Made by a program: the position numbers and the translations under genes. Positions 45,043 to 55,670 of a stretch of 64,000 bases of DNA are shown here, piece after piece. A model generated the notes under the pieces. It saw only the letters and a list, made by a program, of their open reading frames with translations. It did no database searches and was not told the origin of the DNA. Positions within the stretch are counted from its first letter, which is position 1. Each line of letters opens with the position of its first letter. The DNA is from Paguma larvata (Eukaryota > Chordata > Mammalia > Carnivora > Viverridae): the NCBI GenBank assembly GCA_030068075.1, contig CM057841.1, positions 39,349,030 through 39,413,029 of the forward strand. The letters run 5' to 3'.

Positions 45043-45060
45043 TTAAAAGTATATTCTTCT

Positions 45061-46308
45061 AAACTTACTACTTAAAACAATTTAATTATCCTTTTTCATT
45101 CCATTCTCTCATCTGGAATTTTTTAAAAGAACACTTTAAAAAAGGTTTCTTCTCATACCTGGTTTATTTCTTCAAAGGAATAATGATGATTCTCCCCTGG
45201 AAGATAGGAACACTTGGCATCATTTGCTTATCTGATAGATCTGACAGATACTATTGACTGTCATTTGGTTATTGACTACTTAAAATATTTAAAAGAGTAT
45301 TTGCGCCCCCTCTGTGGGATTCACAGAACTTTTGTTCACTTAGTTGATGCATATACTTCAGTAAGCCTACCATCAATATATGAAGAGAACATTTAAATGA
45401 TATCATTGCATTTGGGGGGTGCTATCTGTTTTCAAATGTATAAATTGGGGTGTCCAACAAAAAAATGTGTTGGCATGGCTGGGGGCTAGCAATAGCATTG
45501 CTGTTTTTAAGCAATTTGGCATTTCAGAAATGAGGAATTTAAAAAAATCTGAAGAGTAAAGTCAAAAATCCAGGCATAAAGTGCCTTGAAAAATATGCTG
45601 AACTGATTGTGATGCATGCAATTTTTTTTTTCATATGGGGACAACACAGCTAAAATTATACTATAAATTTATGTTCCAGATGGTACCATCCCAGGCTAGC
45701 ACTTCCACCATGAAACCTGTAGAACTGGACAAGAACATGAGGTGACATTTCTCAGGCTCATGCAGGGCAACAATGTGTCTGAGAGAGGGAGAGCTCACAA
45801 GGTCAGCGCCATTGCCCTGATACCTGTTTAGAGAAAATTTCTCATCAAACAAAGACAAAGTCTGAGCAGAGCACAGCTGTCCACATAACTAAGGAAGTAG
45901 ACATCTCAGATGGGGCAGCTGAGTCTGAGAGGTGAAGCATCAGAAAAGGGCCTCAGAAGTCCATGTGGGATGTCCTGCATATTTGCGGCTGAGAGATGGG
46001 TTGTACATGGGCAGGGTAGGACCACGTGAGGTTGATCAGAGAGTGGCTGCTCTGAAGGTCGAAAGCAGGAGAAGATGAGAGACATGGTGCATACACAAGG
46101 ATATTGTCTAAGGACTTAGAGTTCCAGCCCTACCAGAGTGGAGAGATTTCTTTATTATCTTATTGTCAGCCCTGTGCCACTTAGGATACAATAAAGCCTC
46201 TCTGTTAGGAGCAAAGAAATGTAGTTCACTGAGGAGAAGGATGAAAATGAAAGGCAGAATGCCAATTATCCATACATAAGTTCAGTGGGAAGTACCAAAC
46301 AAAATATA
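45061..46308. other. Unassigned DNA, 1.25 kb
   Basis: The part at about 45660-46200 is more GC-rich and ends with 'acaataaagcctctctg', a polyadenylation-like signal. It could be an unrecognised LTR or processed sequence, but I cannot assign it. The frames at 45214-45396 (plus) and 45661-45858 (minus) have no recognisable domain. Confidence 0.4.
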
Positions 46309-46333
46309 ACAACAACAACAACAACAACAACAA
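46309..46333. repeat. (CAA)n microsatellite
   Basis: Perfect CAA/ACA run of about eight units. Confidence 0.95.
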
Positions 46334-46429
46334 AAACAAAGCTGAGCTTTTGGCAAAAGGAGGGACATGAGCTCAAAAATGCTCATATTATCCAGAAGTT
46401 AAAATGAACATATTTTGAAGTTTGATAGA

Positions 46430-47010
46430 TTGGATTGTGCTGATGAAGACGGATGGGTTTTGGGCGATTTCCAAGTTTGTAGATTAAGTTACTAGGTGAA
46501 TGATGACATTTATTGTAAAACTGGGAAGCAAGCAACATGCAGGTGGGGAAGAAAGGTGCATTTATTTTGGATATGATAGGTGGAGTTGTCTTGCAGATAT
46601 CCTAAAGGAGATGCATCTAGGGTAGTAGATAGAGAGCTTTGAATTTCAGAATGAGTTCATACTTACCTATAAATTAGAGTATTAGCATAAAAATGAGAAT
46701 TACAACCATGAGAGTGGATGAGATCACTCAGTTGGAGATGTTAGAGAAAAGAAAAAAATTATCTGAGAACACATAAAAATATGAATATTTAAGAGACAGG
46801 CAGAGGAAATGAAGTCAATGAAGAAAAACAGAAAGATAAAAGAGTGAATAAAGAAAAATGATGTCACATAAGTCAGAAGAATAGAGAATATTGAGGAGGG
46901 CAACATCAGTAATGTCAAATGCAGTTGGAAAGCCTAGTCAAAGAGTCAATTTAGGTCTGAAGCTAAATTAGATTTAGCTTCATTTATTGGATTTGGCATT
47001 AAGGACCAGG
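46430..47010 (+). mobile_element. Old dispersed mammalian repeat, family not named
   Basis: 'catgagagtggatgagatca', 'cagtaatgtcaaatgcagtt' and 'attggatttggcattaagg' match ordered blocks of a dispersed repeat that I recognise from many mammalian genomes, but I cannot name the family. Likely very old, given its divergence. Confidence 0.5.
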
Positions 47011-48404
47011 ACTGGCAATGGATGGGAGGAAGAAATCTTGGCCTAAATGCTGGAGCCTTCATATCCAGACTCCAGGGACACAGAACAAACCCCTTTACCT
47101 CCACGTACCTGGACACCATCTCTTTTCAAAATAGGATGGTAAGAAATGCACTGTAGGAAGATGAACTGCAATCATGACTGTGGAACCAACTTCTTACTTC
47201 TAGTAATTTTCCCCCAAATAAGCTATTTTATGTACTATTCTACTTTGTCAGGAAAGGAAAATGCATCACAAGTATTCTATCATATTTTCATTAGCCAAGA
47301 GAGAATAAACTATGTCATAGCAACAAAAATCTTCATGGTTTAGCGTAACTAAATTGTATTTCTCATATCCATGCTACAAGTTGGTTTGGATCCATAATTC
47401 ACCCTATGACATTTTATGATATGTTTTTACACACAAATGCTTTCAGGTTCCTTGTGGAATAGGAGGAAAGAGCTGAAAAATCAAATACTGACAATTAAAT
47501 GTTTTGTCCTGGAAGTGAAGGCCACATCTTTTCAAATACTCCATGACATAATTAGATATTTAACAACTCCCAATTTCAAAAATTTAGAAAAATCCAATTT
47601 TCCTGTGTTCTCTTAGAGGAATAAGAATTAGAAATATTAGAATATACAGAATTATAATACTCTAAAATTATATTAGGATACAATTCTATAGAATGATACT
47701 CTTTAAAAAGAGACATACATTCTTTTGACCTCATTCAATGCAGGGCTTTCTTTTGTCCCCAATTTTGTTACTTAGGACATGTAACAATGTCCATAGACTT
47801 GCTAGAAAAGCATAATCGTTCACTTATATTACCCGATTATTTTATTTATTATATAGGAAGACATTATTGTTCTGTAGAAAGAGCATGCATATTGGGTAAA
47901 TAGATATGGATGAATTCTGGATATGTGTTGCAAATATAAGCAGAATACTCTCCAGTATATTCAATTTTTATTTATATTATAAAAGCAATATATAATGCTC
48001 AGAGTTGTTTTTTTTTTCTGAAAATAAAATGAGATACATAATATCACTGAGCACCATACCTTAAACAGAATTAGTAAAACATTTTCTTCTTTTAGTTTTT
48101 TTTTTTTTTTAATTGGCCAAACTAGTCAGATCCATTTGGTTTAGAGATTATTTTGTATCTTAGTCTCTACTTAAAGAATAGGTTCATTTTAGCTTCCCTG
48201 AACAAATGATTAAAAATACCATTGAATAAACATGCTTTGAGAGTCAGAAGAAATAGTTTTACTATTCATCCATATTCCACCTTCTTCTAACTCTCATGGC
48301 ATAGGTAAGAAGGATAACTTTTTATCTCTAGGATTTCGAGTGTCTGATTCAGAAGGACTTACACATGTTTTGTCTAGCTTACTGATCTGTGTCTTCTGAC
48401 ACAG
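47011..48404. other. Unassigned DNA, 1.4 kb
   Basis: Poly(T) runs lie near 48009 and 48095. No gene or interspersed repeat recognised. Confidence 0.4.
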
Positions 48405-48434
48405 AGATTCAGACTGTGAAGATTCAGACTCTGA
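48405..48434. repeat. 15-bp tandem duplication
   Basis: agattcagactgtga followed by agattcagactctga, one mismatch. Confidence 0.85.
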
Positions 48435-48757
48435 AGGTCCAAAATAGTGCCATCCCCTCCCTAATCATACTTGTCTACATGTGTGAAGGATACAAAAGAT
48501 ATTTTGTCATTATGGCTTGTGCGTTGCTTTCATTTAATTGCTGTTTTCCCAGAACCCATAACTCAAAGACAATACTTTAATCAAAATGTTAGGTCAGCCA
48601 ACCAAACTTCCAATAATCATGCTACTACCCAATCACTTATTTTGTACGTTACTTGAATGAAACCATCAGAGACAACCAACATCTTTATTTCTGTTGTAAA
48701 AGTAAATATGCTTTTTTGAGGGGAATTAATTATGTCATTTCTCATAGCTCCATTCTT

Positions 48758-48958
48758 TTTTTTTTTAACATTTTTATTTTATTTTTGAGAGACATAGAGA
48801 CAGAGCATGAGCAAGGGAAGGGCAGAGAGAGAGGGAGATACAGAATCCGAAGCAGGCTCCAGGCTCAGAGCCCGATGTGGAGCTCAAACTCACAGATCAC
48901 GAGATCATGACCTGAGCTGAAGTCGGCCGCTTAACCAACTGAGCCACCCAGGAGCCCC
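48758..48958 (-). mobile_element. Felid SINEC, antisense, with internal deletion
   Basis: 'acatttttattttatttttg', 'gagatcatgacctgagctga' and 'gagccacccaggagcccc'. About 15 bases usual between 'aggctc' and 'agagcccg' are missing. Duplications tcatagctccattctt (48742-48757) and tcatcgctccattctt (48959-48974) match at 15 of 16. Confidence 0.96.
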
Positions 48959-48974
48959 TCATCGCTCCATTCTT

Positions 48975-49989
48975 ATCTAGTTTCTTCCACTGCAGTAACT
49001 CAGGAGTGATTGTTAATAAGGTGGCAAGCATCTTCTCATGACCAAAGAAGTGTTGTTGGCAAAGGATGCTGGTTGTATCATTTACAGGTGCTCTCATTTG
49101 CTTTGAACAGTGAGAAGGAAATATGTTTAGATATCTGGGTCACGGTTTGATTTATTTGATGCATAAATATATATCTCAACTTATCAGAGATGCTAAAAAG
49201 TAAGTCTTTCTCCTGTTTCCAAAGGATTGAGTTAGAATCAAGAACCAAGGACTAGGCCATTTGCCACTGACTGTCAATGATCTACATCAGTAACGAAGCA
49301 TCCTCCCTGAAAGAAAAATCACTTCTTTGCATGTACCTTGGAAAATGAATAAATAAACCTCTATTTTTACTATAGGAAAATAGTGGAAGTATAAAACTGT
49401 ACTAAACTTCCCTTAGAAATAATTTATTGAAGTCGCAAACTAAAACAAGCTATACAGCATCAAAATACGATTGACCCTTAAACATCAGATCAAACCATAT
49501 TAATATTTTGTGCCAAAAAGCAATTTCAATTTTAAAAGTGCAATCACAAATAGTAACAACTCTGAACACAAATCAAAATCCAGTTTCGTTTTTGCAAATG
49601 CCTTTCTTATTTGTTTTTAAAAAGAAATAAAAAATACCCCATCTGTAATCCAGTGAAACTGGTTTTAAATAAAATTAAAGCTGAAAGGTTGATTAATAAG
49701 AAGTATTGACTAATCCCTCTAATCCTTAAGCAGATTACTTGAAAAGAGATTGACTTCTGATGCCCACAGACGGTGCATCATGAAGATATTGGAGTTTTTA
49801 TTTTTTTAATTGTTGCTATGATTTTGAAAATGAATAAAATTCTAAAACCAAAACAAAACAACCCCTACCAATATCTGTTTAAACCACAATAATTTAAATT
49901 CCATTTGGATAAACTATATATTTTATCAAAGTATCAAGTTATATGTTATAACGATAGAAATTTGAATTTGGCTTCTCTAGGATTATTTC
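48975..49989. other. Unassigned DNA, 1.0 kb
   Basis: No gene or repeat recognised. Confidence 0.4.
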
Positions 49990-51050
49990 TAGAGTTACGT
50001 TAGTTACTACAGAGCTATATTAATCAGGTTTATCTAGGGAATCAAAATAAAATACAGTGGACATATGCACAGAAACATGGGGAGGGAGGGAGAGGGAGAG
50101 GGAACAGGACAGGGAGAAGGAGAGAGGGAAAGGGAGAGAGAAGAGATATTTTAAGGAATTGGCCTCCACAATTAAGGGAGTCTACAAGTCTGAAATTTGC
50201 AGAGAAGAGCTCCGAGCTGGAGACCCAGAGAAGAGCTGTGTTGAAATCTCAAGTCCAAAGGTGGTGTGTAGACAGAACGCCTTCTTTCTCTGAGGATCTC
50301 AGCATTGGTCTGTTTTCAGCATTCCAGCATGCTGTCATTAGGCAGTTTTATACAATCTTAATGGATGGAAGTCCATGCTATCGGACTTATCCATATAGCC
50401 TCTATTCCAATACTTTGGCTACCAAATTCATGAACTAAGATGCACCTCCTCAAAATGACCAACAATGGAGGCTAACTGAGGTCAGTTGGCTTGTTCATGC
50501 TATCTTCTTAATTTTTAGGGTCTTTCCTGTAGTGGATACTCTCTGCTAGGTGTTTACATGCAACATAAAGATTAGTCTCTGTGTTCAATTTTATATGTGC
50601 ATTGCATATTTGCTCTCTAGATCTCTTTATCCATAATCTTCCAGTAATTTTATTTCTAGGACCCTGACCAGTTAGGTTAGCCATTTGCTACTGCCTATGA
50701 GTCCATGTATATTCTTGTCTCTGGCCATTACACTTTTCACACATATTAAATGAACATGTGCAACACCTAGAGATCTTCCCACTGGTTTTTTTTTTTTTTT
50801 TCTCTGCTTCATGACCACACACTAGTGGGGATGTACTAAAGCCACCGATATTTATCTCGCATGCACATACTCAGTCAACCTTTGTAAGTACCACACTCAT
50901 CCTATATCCTCTTTCATCAGCTGGTGATTACAGATATTGGCCTTCATGAGAGGATCTTAGTGTGACTACAGAATCCACTGCAAAGAATATGTGTCATATT
51001 TTCTGACCACTAGCTCAAAGAAGATGGAGTCAAGACCACAGATTAAGTAG
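49990..51050 (+). mobile_element. Possible LTR-retroelement remnant
   Basis: The part at 50010-50330 ('ttaatcaggtttatctaggg', a GGGAGA tract, 'aaggaattggcctccacaat', 'gagctggagacccagagaag') resembles a dispersed mammalian LTR with a 'ggttctccagagaaacaga' start. The part at 50660-51040 ('tatgagtccatgtatattct', 'agatcttcccactggttt', 'cagatattggccttcatgag', 'gaggatcttagtgtgac') resembles an internal region of an endogenous-retrovirus-like element. Both are inferred from memory, no protein frame survives, and they may be separate insertions. Confidence 0.35.
50076..50147. repeat. (GGGAGA)n purine tract
   Basis: GGGAGG/GGGAGA units with AGGACAGGG variants. Confidence 0.9.
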
Positions 51051-51207
51051 TTGAAAAAACTCATATAGGAATTTATGTTTTCATTTGATCTTGATAAATT
51101 AATAGGAGATAATTGTAGAAGATATGAAAATAGGGCCAAATCAACATTTGAAATGCATGGAGGCGTTAAGAGGTACTGCATATTTCAAAGAGAGTAAAAC
51201 TCCCATA

Positions 51208-51484
51208 CCCTTCCACATGTCTAGACAATGTTATGCCTCCATAGCCTTCCACATGTCTAAATTTTTATTAACTCATGCATTGAGGGACCTCTCATTTATT
51301 TTGAACAGACTAGCTCAAATATCTCTTCATACTTAATTTTTTTCTCTGAACATATGTTCTAATCTATTTTTATAGCTTTAATTGATATACAAAACTGCAC
51401 ATATTTAATGTCTACAGTTCAATGAGTTTGGACATATTATACATGTCTTACAATGTTATGCTCCATGCCCTTCCACATGGCTAA
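51208..51484. repeat. Dispersed direct repeat, about 35 bp
   Basis: A block starting acaatgttatgc and ending ccttccacatg.ctaa occurs at 51225-51260 and, slightly changed, at 51450-51484. A further copy of cccttccacatgtcta lies at 51208-51223. Confidence 0.85.
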
Positions 51485-51605
51485 GTTAACATGAGATCTA
51501 TCCTTTAACACATTTTTAAGTGAATGATACCATGCTGTTAATTACGGGCACTATATTGAACAGAAGATCTCTAACATTTATTCATCTTGTTCTAGTCTAA
51601 TTCGA
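51365..51605 (-). mobile_element. L1M-type LINE 3'-end fragment, antisense
   Basis: 'ttgatatacaaaactgcaca', 'tgagtttggacatattatac', 'taacatgagatctatccttt' and 'tgaacagaagatctctaac' match the complement of old L1M 3' ends. The middle is altered by a 35-bp segment also found 225 bp upstream. Confidence 0.65.
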
Positions 51606-51699
51606 ATGCGTATTTTTTTGTTGTTCCAATACTTGCTTCAGGATTCCTCTGCTAAGCCTTAATGTTCAGTTATCTGTCAATTGCTGTAGCAATCCTATA

Positions 51700-51810
51700 A
51701 TCCCATTGAGAGTGGAGACTTTTCTTATTCATCTGTATTCTCTCAATATAGGGCACAGAAACATCCCCATTGTAGATATGTCATGACTTTTTAAATGATT
51801 GAATAAATGC
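51700..51810 (+). mobile_element. L2 LINE 3' end, sense
   Basis: 'gagagtggagacttttctta', 'ctgtattctctcaatatagg' and 'aaatgattgaataaatgcat' follow the sense L2 terminus. Confidence 0.55.
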
Positions 51811-52313
51811 ATGTAGCTTTTTTGGCAAGAATACAGACACTAGATGAATGAATTGAAATATGGTAGGATATAAATCTTACCTTCTGTTATCTAGCTTCGG
51901 GACTAAACAATGATGGCAATGAAGAGTATTGAGAAATTTTAAAGGAGGGAGAACAAATTCTGGATTAGAATAGGAAAGATAGTTAATCTGTTTTGAAACT
52001 TATGATAGACACACAATCGACAACTTTGACCTGCGTCTAGATTCTATTTGCCATTCTCATCAGAAAAAAAAAAAATCAAAATATCACATATCGAAATATT
52101 TGTAAGCTACAAAAACACAGTACACTATATTTTATCAAAATAAAAAAATATATAAAAATGTAAATGGTATATATGGTTTACCCTCTCTTGCAAAATTCTC
52201 ATTTTGAAATATTTGCACATATTTTCATTTATTTCACCTTTATCAACATCATGTGACATATTCACAGTGACTTGTATTTTATAGATGAAATTGCTACACA
52301 CTCCACTGAAATA
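51811..52313. other. Unassigned DNA
   Basis: No gene or repeat recognised; A-run at about 52063. Confidence 0.4.
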
Positions 52314-52366
52314 CAAAAATTTCTGAAGAAAACACAGCAAACCAAAAATTTCTGAAGAAAACACAG
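52314..52366. repeat. 29-bp-period tandem duplication
   Basis: A 24-bp block starting caaaaatttctgaag and ending aacacag occurs exactly at 52314-52337 and 52343-52366. Confidence 0.95.
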
Positions 52367-52661
52367 TATGTTGTGTTTAGGGAAATATGTGAGACAATAA
52401 CACTTCCTAAATTAGAGCTTTTTCTATCTTGTAACTAACTGTGACTATAGGATTATTCTCTATAGTATCTGCAACTACGCTAATCATTCAGTGTGTAGGT
52501 GTGATTTAGGGCTCTGCAACTATACAGTGCAACATTAGCATAATTTGACAGCTTGTTAGAATCATATTATATAAAAATATCAAATAAATAGGCTACCTAC
52601 CTTAAACATACACAATGGTATGCGTCAATTATTTCTCAATAAAGCTGGAGAAAAAAAAATA

Positions 52662-52762
52662 CAATGTCAGTTTCCACTCCAGAGCTACTGAATCAAAATC
52701 TGAACTTTAGAAAGATGGCCGGGCAATCCACAGGTACATTAAGCTTGAAAAGGACTATTTTT
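52662..52762 (+). mobile_element. hAT-Charlie (MER5-like) fragment
   Basis: 'ccactccagagctactgaat', 'caaaatctgaactttagaaa' and 'cacaggtacattaagcttg' resemble MER5-type elements (cagacctactgaatcagaatctgcattttaa..., cacattaaagtttgag). Its right end carries the target duplication of the next SINE. Confidence 0.55.
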
Positions 52763-52967
52763 TTTTTAATTTTTTTTAACATTTATTTATTTTTGAGAGA
52801 CATAGAGACAGAGTGTGAGCAGGGGAGGGGCAGAGAGACAGGGAGACAGAATCAGAATCAGGCTCCAGACTCTGAGCTGTCAGCAAAGAGCCCGACACGG
52901 GGCTCGAACTCATAGACCGTGAGATCGTGACCTGAGCTAAAGTCGGACGCTCAACCGACTGAGCCCC
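52763..52967 (-). mobile_element. Felid SINEC, antisense, head deleted
   Basis: 'aacatttatttatttttgag', 'gcaggggaggggcagagaga' and 'ggctcgaactcatagacc' are near-consensus, but the head reads 'gactgagccccgag', so roughly ten bases of 'acccaggcgcc' are gone. Duplications gaaaaggactattttt (52747-52762) and gagaaggactattttt (52968-52983) match at 15 of 16. Confidence 0.95.
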
Positions 52968-52989
52968 GAGAAGGACTATTTTTGAATAC

Positions 52990-53095
52990 CTAGGTCTAGG
53001 TCTTCGTGATGCCACCAATTTGCTGTGTAACCTTAGCAAGTTTTTTCCCCATGAAATTTTTCATTTTCCTTATCTCTGAAATAAATAGTGACCCC
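52990..53095 (+). mobile_element. MIR SINE fragment, sense
   Basis: 'aatttgctgtgtaaccttag', 'atttttcattttccttatct' and 'tgaaataaatagtgaccc' follow the MIR core. Confidence 0.65.
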
Positions 53096-53139
53096 ATCAA
53101 ACAAACAAACAAACAAAAAATGACGAGCAGATCATTCTA

Positions 53140-53246
53140 AGTCCAGGTGGATTAAATCAGAATCTCTGTAGGTGGGACTGGGCATTGCTATTTCTTACAA
53201 AACTGTACCGGGTAAATTTAAGATTCAGCCACGATGAGATCCACTG
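53140..53246 (+). mobile_element. MER5A-type hAT-Charlie element
   Basis: 'aaatcagaatctctgtaggt', 'gggactgggcattgctattt' and 'gattcagccacgatgagatc' followed by ccactg follow the right half of MER5A. Confidence 0.7.
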
Positions 53247-53413
53247 GTCAATACAATCTTGAAGGCCTTTTCCAAGTCTTGTATTTTTTACTGTAAATTG
53301 TAAAATTCAACAGAAGTCTGTAATCCATGAGCGCCAGTATATTTCATGACACAGGTGAAGTTGTAAAAGGCTACATCCTAAAACTTAACGAAGTTGCTGC
53401 TGGCACTAATTAC

Positions 53414-53436
53414 TTTTTTTTTATGTGTATTTCATT

Positions 53437-53477
<41 letters not shown>

Positions 53478-53658
53478 GAGCGAGCGCATGCACACAAGCA
53501 GGGAAGGACAGAGGAAAAAGGGAGACATAGAGTTAGAAGCAGGCTCCAGGATCTGAGCTGTCGGCACAGATGTTGATGCAGGGCTTGAACACACAGATGG
53601 GAGATCATGACCTGAGCCGAAGTCGTACACTTAACTGCCTGAGCCACCCAGGTGCCCC
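53414..53658 (-). mobile_element. Felid SINEC, antisense, with (GA)n expansion
   Basis: 'gagatcatgacctgagccga' and 'gagccacccaggtgcccc' mark middle and head; the CT-rich part (minus strand) has expanded to about 16 GA units at 53441-53471, then GCGAGAGCGAGCGC. Approximate duplications of 'cactaatta' / 'cattaatta' flank it. Confidence 0.93.
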
Positions 53659-53659
53659 A

Positions 53660-54724
53660 TTAATTAATTTTCACAACAAAAACGAAATAACATTTGTAAA
53701 CTAAGGCATAATATAAAAAAATCATTCAAAAATATGTAACTCTTATTTTTTAATAAGAAAAAAATGGAAGATAACAGTGAAAAACAGAGGAGATAAAGAG
53801 AAGACAAAGGTATAATGTTGATTCTCTATACTGTCTGAACCTGTCTTATTAAGCCAATCTAAAAGCTCTTATTTTAAGCATGAAATGCATTTGATTATTC
53901 ATGTATCTCAGAGTTCAAATGTGGGAAACTCAGAATATCCATTCCATGTGTTTAACTTTCATCCCTGGTAGCTTTCATGGCAGTATTCACACCTGGGACA
54001 CGTCTTTCCTTTGCAAGGCTTCTCACATTGGCTGTAGCTATTGGCTCTTCACACTAGACTGCTAGTTGATTATGGTGATGACATTTTACTATTCTTATTT
54101 TGGGCAGTTTTTCCCCTTATCATGTTCTCTATTCATCTTAATTGTTGTAGACTTTTATTTAAATGGACAGTGTATGTGACCCCTCCTCAAATACATTGCA
54201 GCATGATGTCAGTTTTATACTTCCTAATATTTAAATATTTTATTAAAAATCAAATTTCTTAAATGATTTAAAAATATTTGATTAAGTAAAAAATCAAAGG
54301 TACATACAATCCTTATAAACAATCTTTAGGTACTCTGCAATTTTGTAAACTTACATACTACGGGGACTCTTTTTTTTTTTTTCTTTTTTTCACTAAAACA
54401 CTATTGCAAAAGTTTCTGATAAGCAGTCATTGTCTATCCATTGCCTCTTATTGTCCAGAAATTTTCATGAATTAATGTGAGATTTTCCATATCATCACTG
54501 TGTGTCTATGAATTCTTTAGAGGAGTAATCATGTGATAACCATGTCCAGATGAGCTAAACCTTAGGAAAATATATGTAAGCAGGATTTAGACAGAATTAA
54601 GGACAGAGGGAGATGGAAACATGAGGAAATAAGAGTCTAAATAGAAGGGATATATTGACAATGAAGTGAGAAAAAAGCATGACACTGTCTACGTACTCTG
54701 GTTGATATTAAATTCTCACAACAA
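53660..54724. other. Unassigned DNA, 1.1 kb
   Basis: Poly(T) run at about 54370-54390. No gene recognised; the frame at 54041-54262 is hydrophobic by AT-rich composition and has no recognisable family. Confidence 0.4.
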
Positions 54725-54835
54725 AAATTACCTAGCATTTACTATGTTCCGGGCACATACAGTAACAAGGGGAGACAGAGAAGATAATATGGACACTGTC
54801 CTCAAAATAATCATGATCCTGTGTGAGACAAGATA
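54725..54835 (-). mobile_element. L2 LINE 3'-end fragment, antisense
   Basis: 'tagcatttactatgttccgg', 'gcacatacagtaacaagggg' and 'actgtcctcaaaataatcat' follow the complement of the L2 terminus. Confidence 0.5.
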
Positions 54836-55479
54836 TTTTTAAACAAATCAAGATGTGCTAGTTTTGATACAAAATTTGGAAGCAAATAACTGAACACAGA
54901 GTGGGGGAGATTGGTTCTGATGAAGAATCTAATAATATTTCTCAAATGAGTTGACCAGTGCCATGGGTTTTCATGTACGAGTAGGCTTTTGAAACTGTAG
55001 GGACTCAATTTCAGGCAAAAGAATTTGTATACCCAGTGGCATAGGGACATAAAACTGCTTAGAATTTAGCAACTGTACTCAGTATTGTTCTCAATATATG
55101 CGAAACAGAAAGAAGCTAGAGAAAGCAGATTTTTGTCAAATTGGGAAGTATTCTACAATTTATCCTACAAGCAAATAGAGAGTCATCTGTGGATAAAAGG
55201 GGAAAGACTTTTTGTAGTATGTATCTGGAAAGGTGAGCCCGGCCACACTGTGGATGAAAGAGTGAAGGTTGGAAAGGGAAGAGATGCCTGGTAAACTTTT
55301 CCAAGGCATGAGCCATAGAGGTGTTTATATAGGTCAGATGACCTCTTGTTTATACTGTGGAAACAATTCTGGTGTAAGATAAAAGTAGTTGATTAATGAT
55401 CTGTATTATGCTTTTCAGCCCTAGAATTGTAAGAATTCTAAGATTTTATAGTCCTCTAAAATGCAGTAGAGTTTGCATA
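54836..55479. other. Unassigned DNA
   Basis: Open frames of about 65-80 codons occur on both strands (54811-55316), none with recognisable features. Confidence 0.4.
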
Positions 55480-55670
55480 GGTTTGAAATCAGAGCTCTGA
55501 ATTAAAATCCCACCTATGCTAGTGTTTAATACCGAAACGAGGTAAATTCTTTACCCTTTTGGAGTCTAGTTCCTCATTGTAGGCTGTAAAATGAGCATAA
55601 GCACTGAACCTTGCTGGGAGGACTAGACCTAGTCCTGTGTCTGGGACATGGTAAATGCTTAGTGAAGTGA
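55480..55670 (+). mobile_element. MIR SINE, sense
   Basis: 'gaattaaaatcccacctatg', 'cttttggagtctagttcctc', 'ggctgtaaaatgagcataag' and 'tctgggacatggtaaatgct' span most of MIR. Confidence 0.68.
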
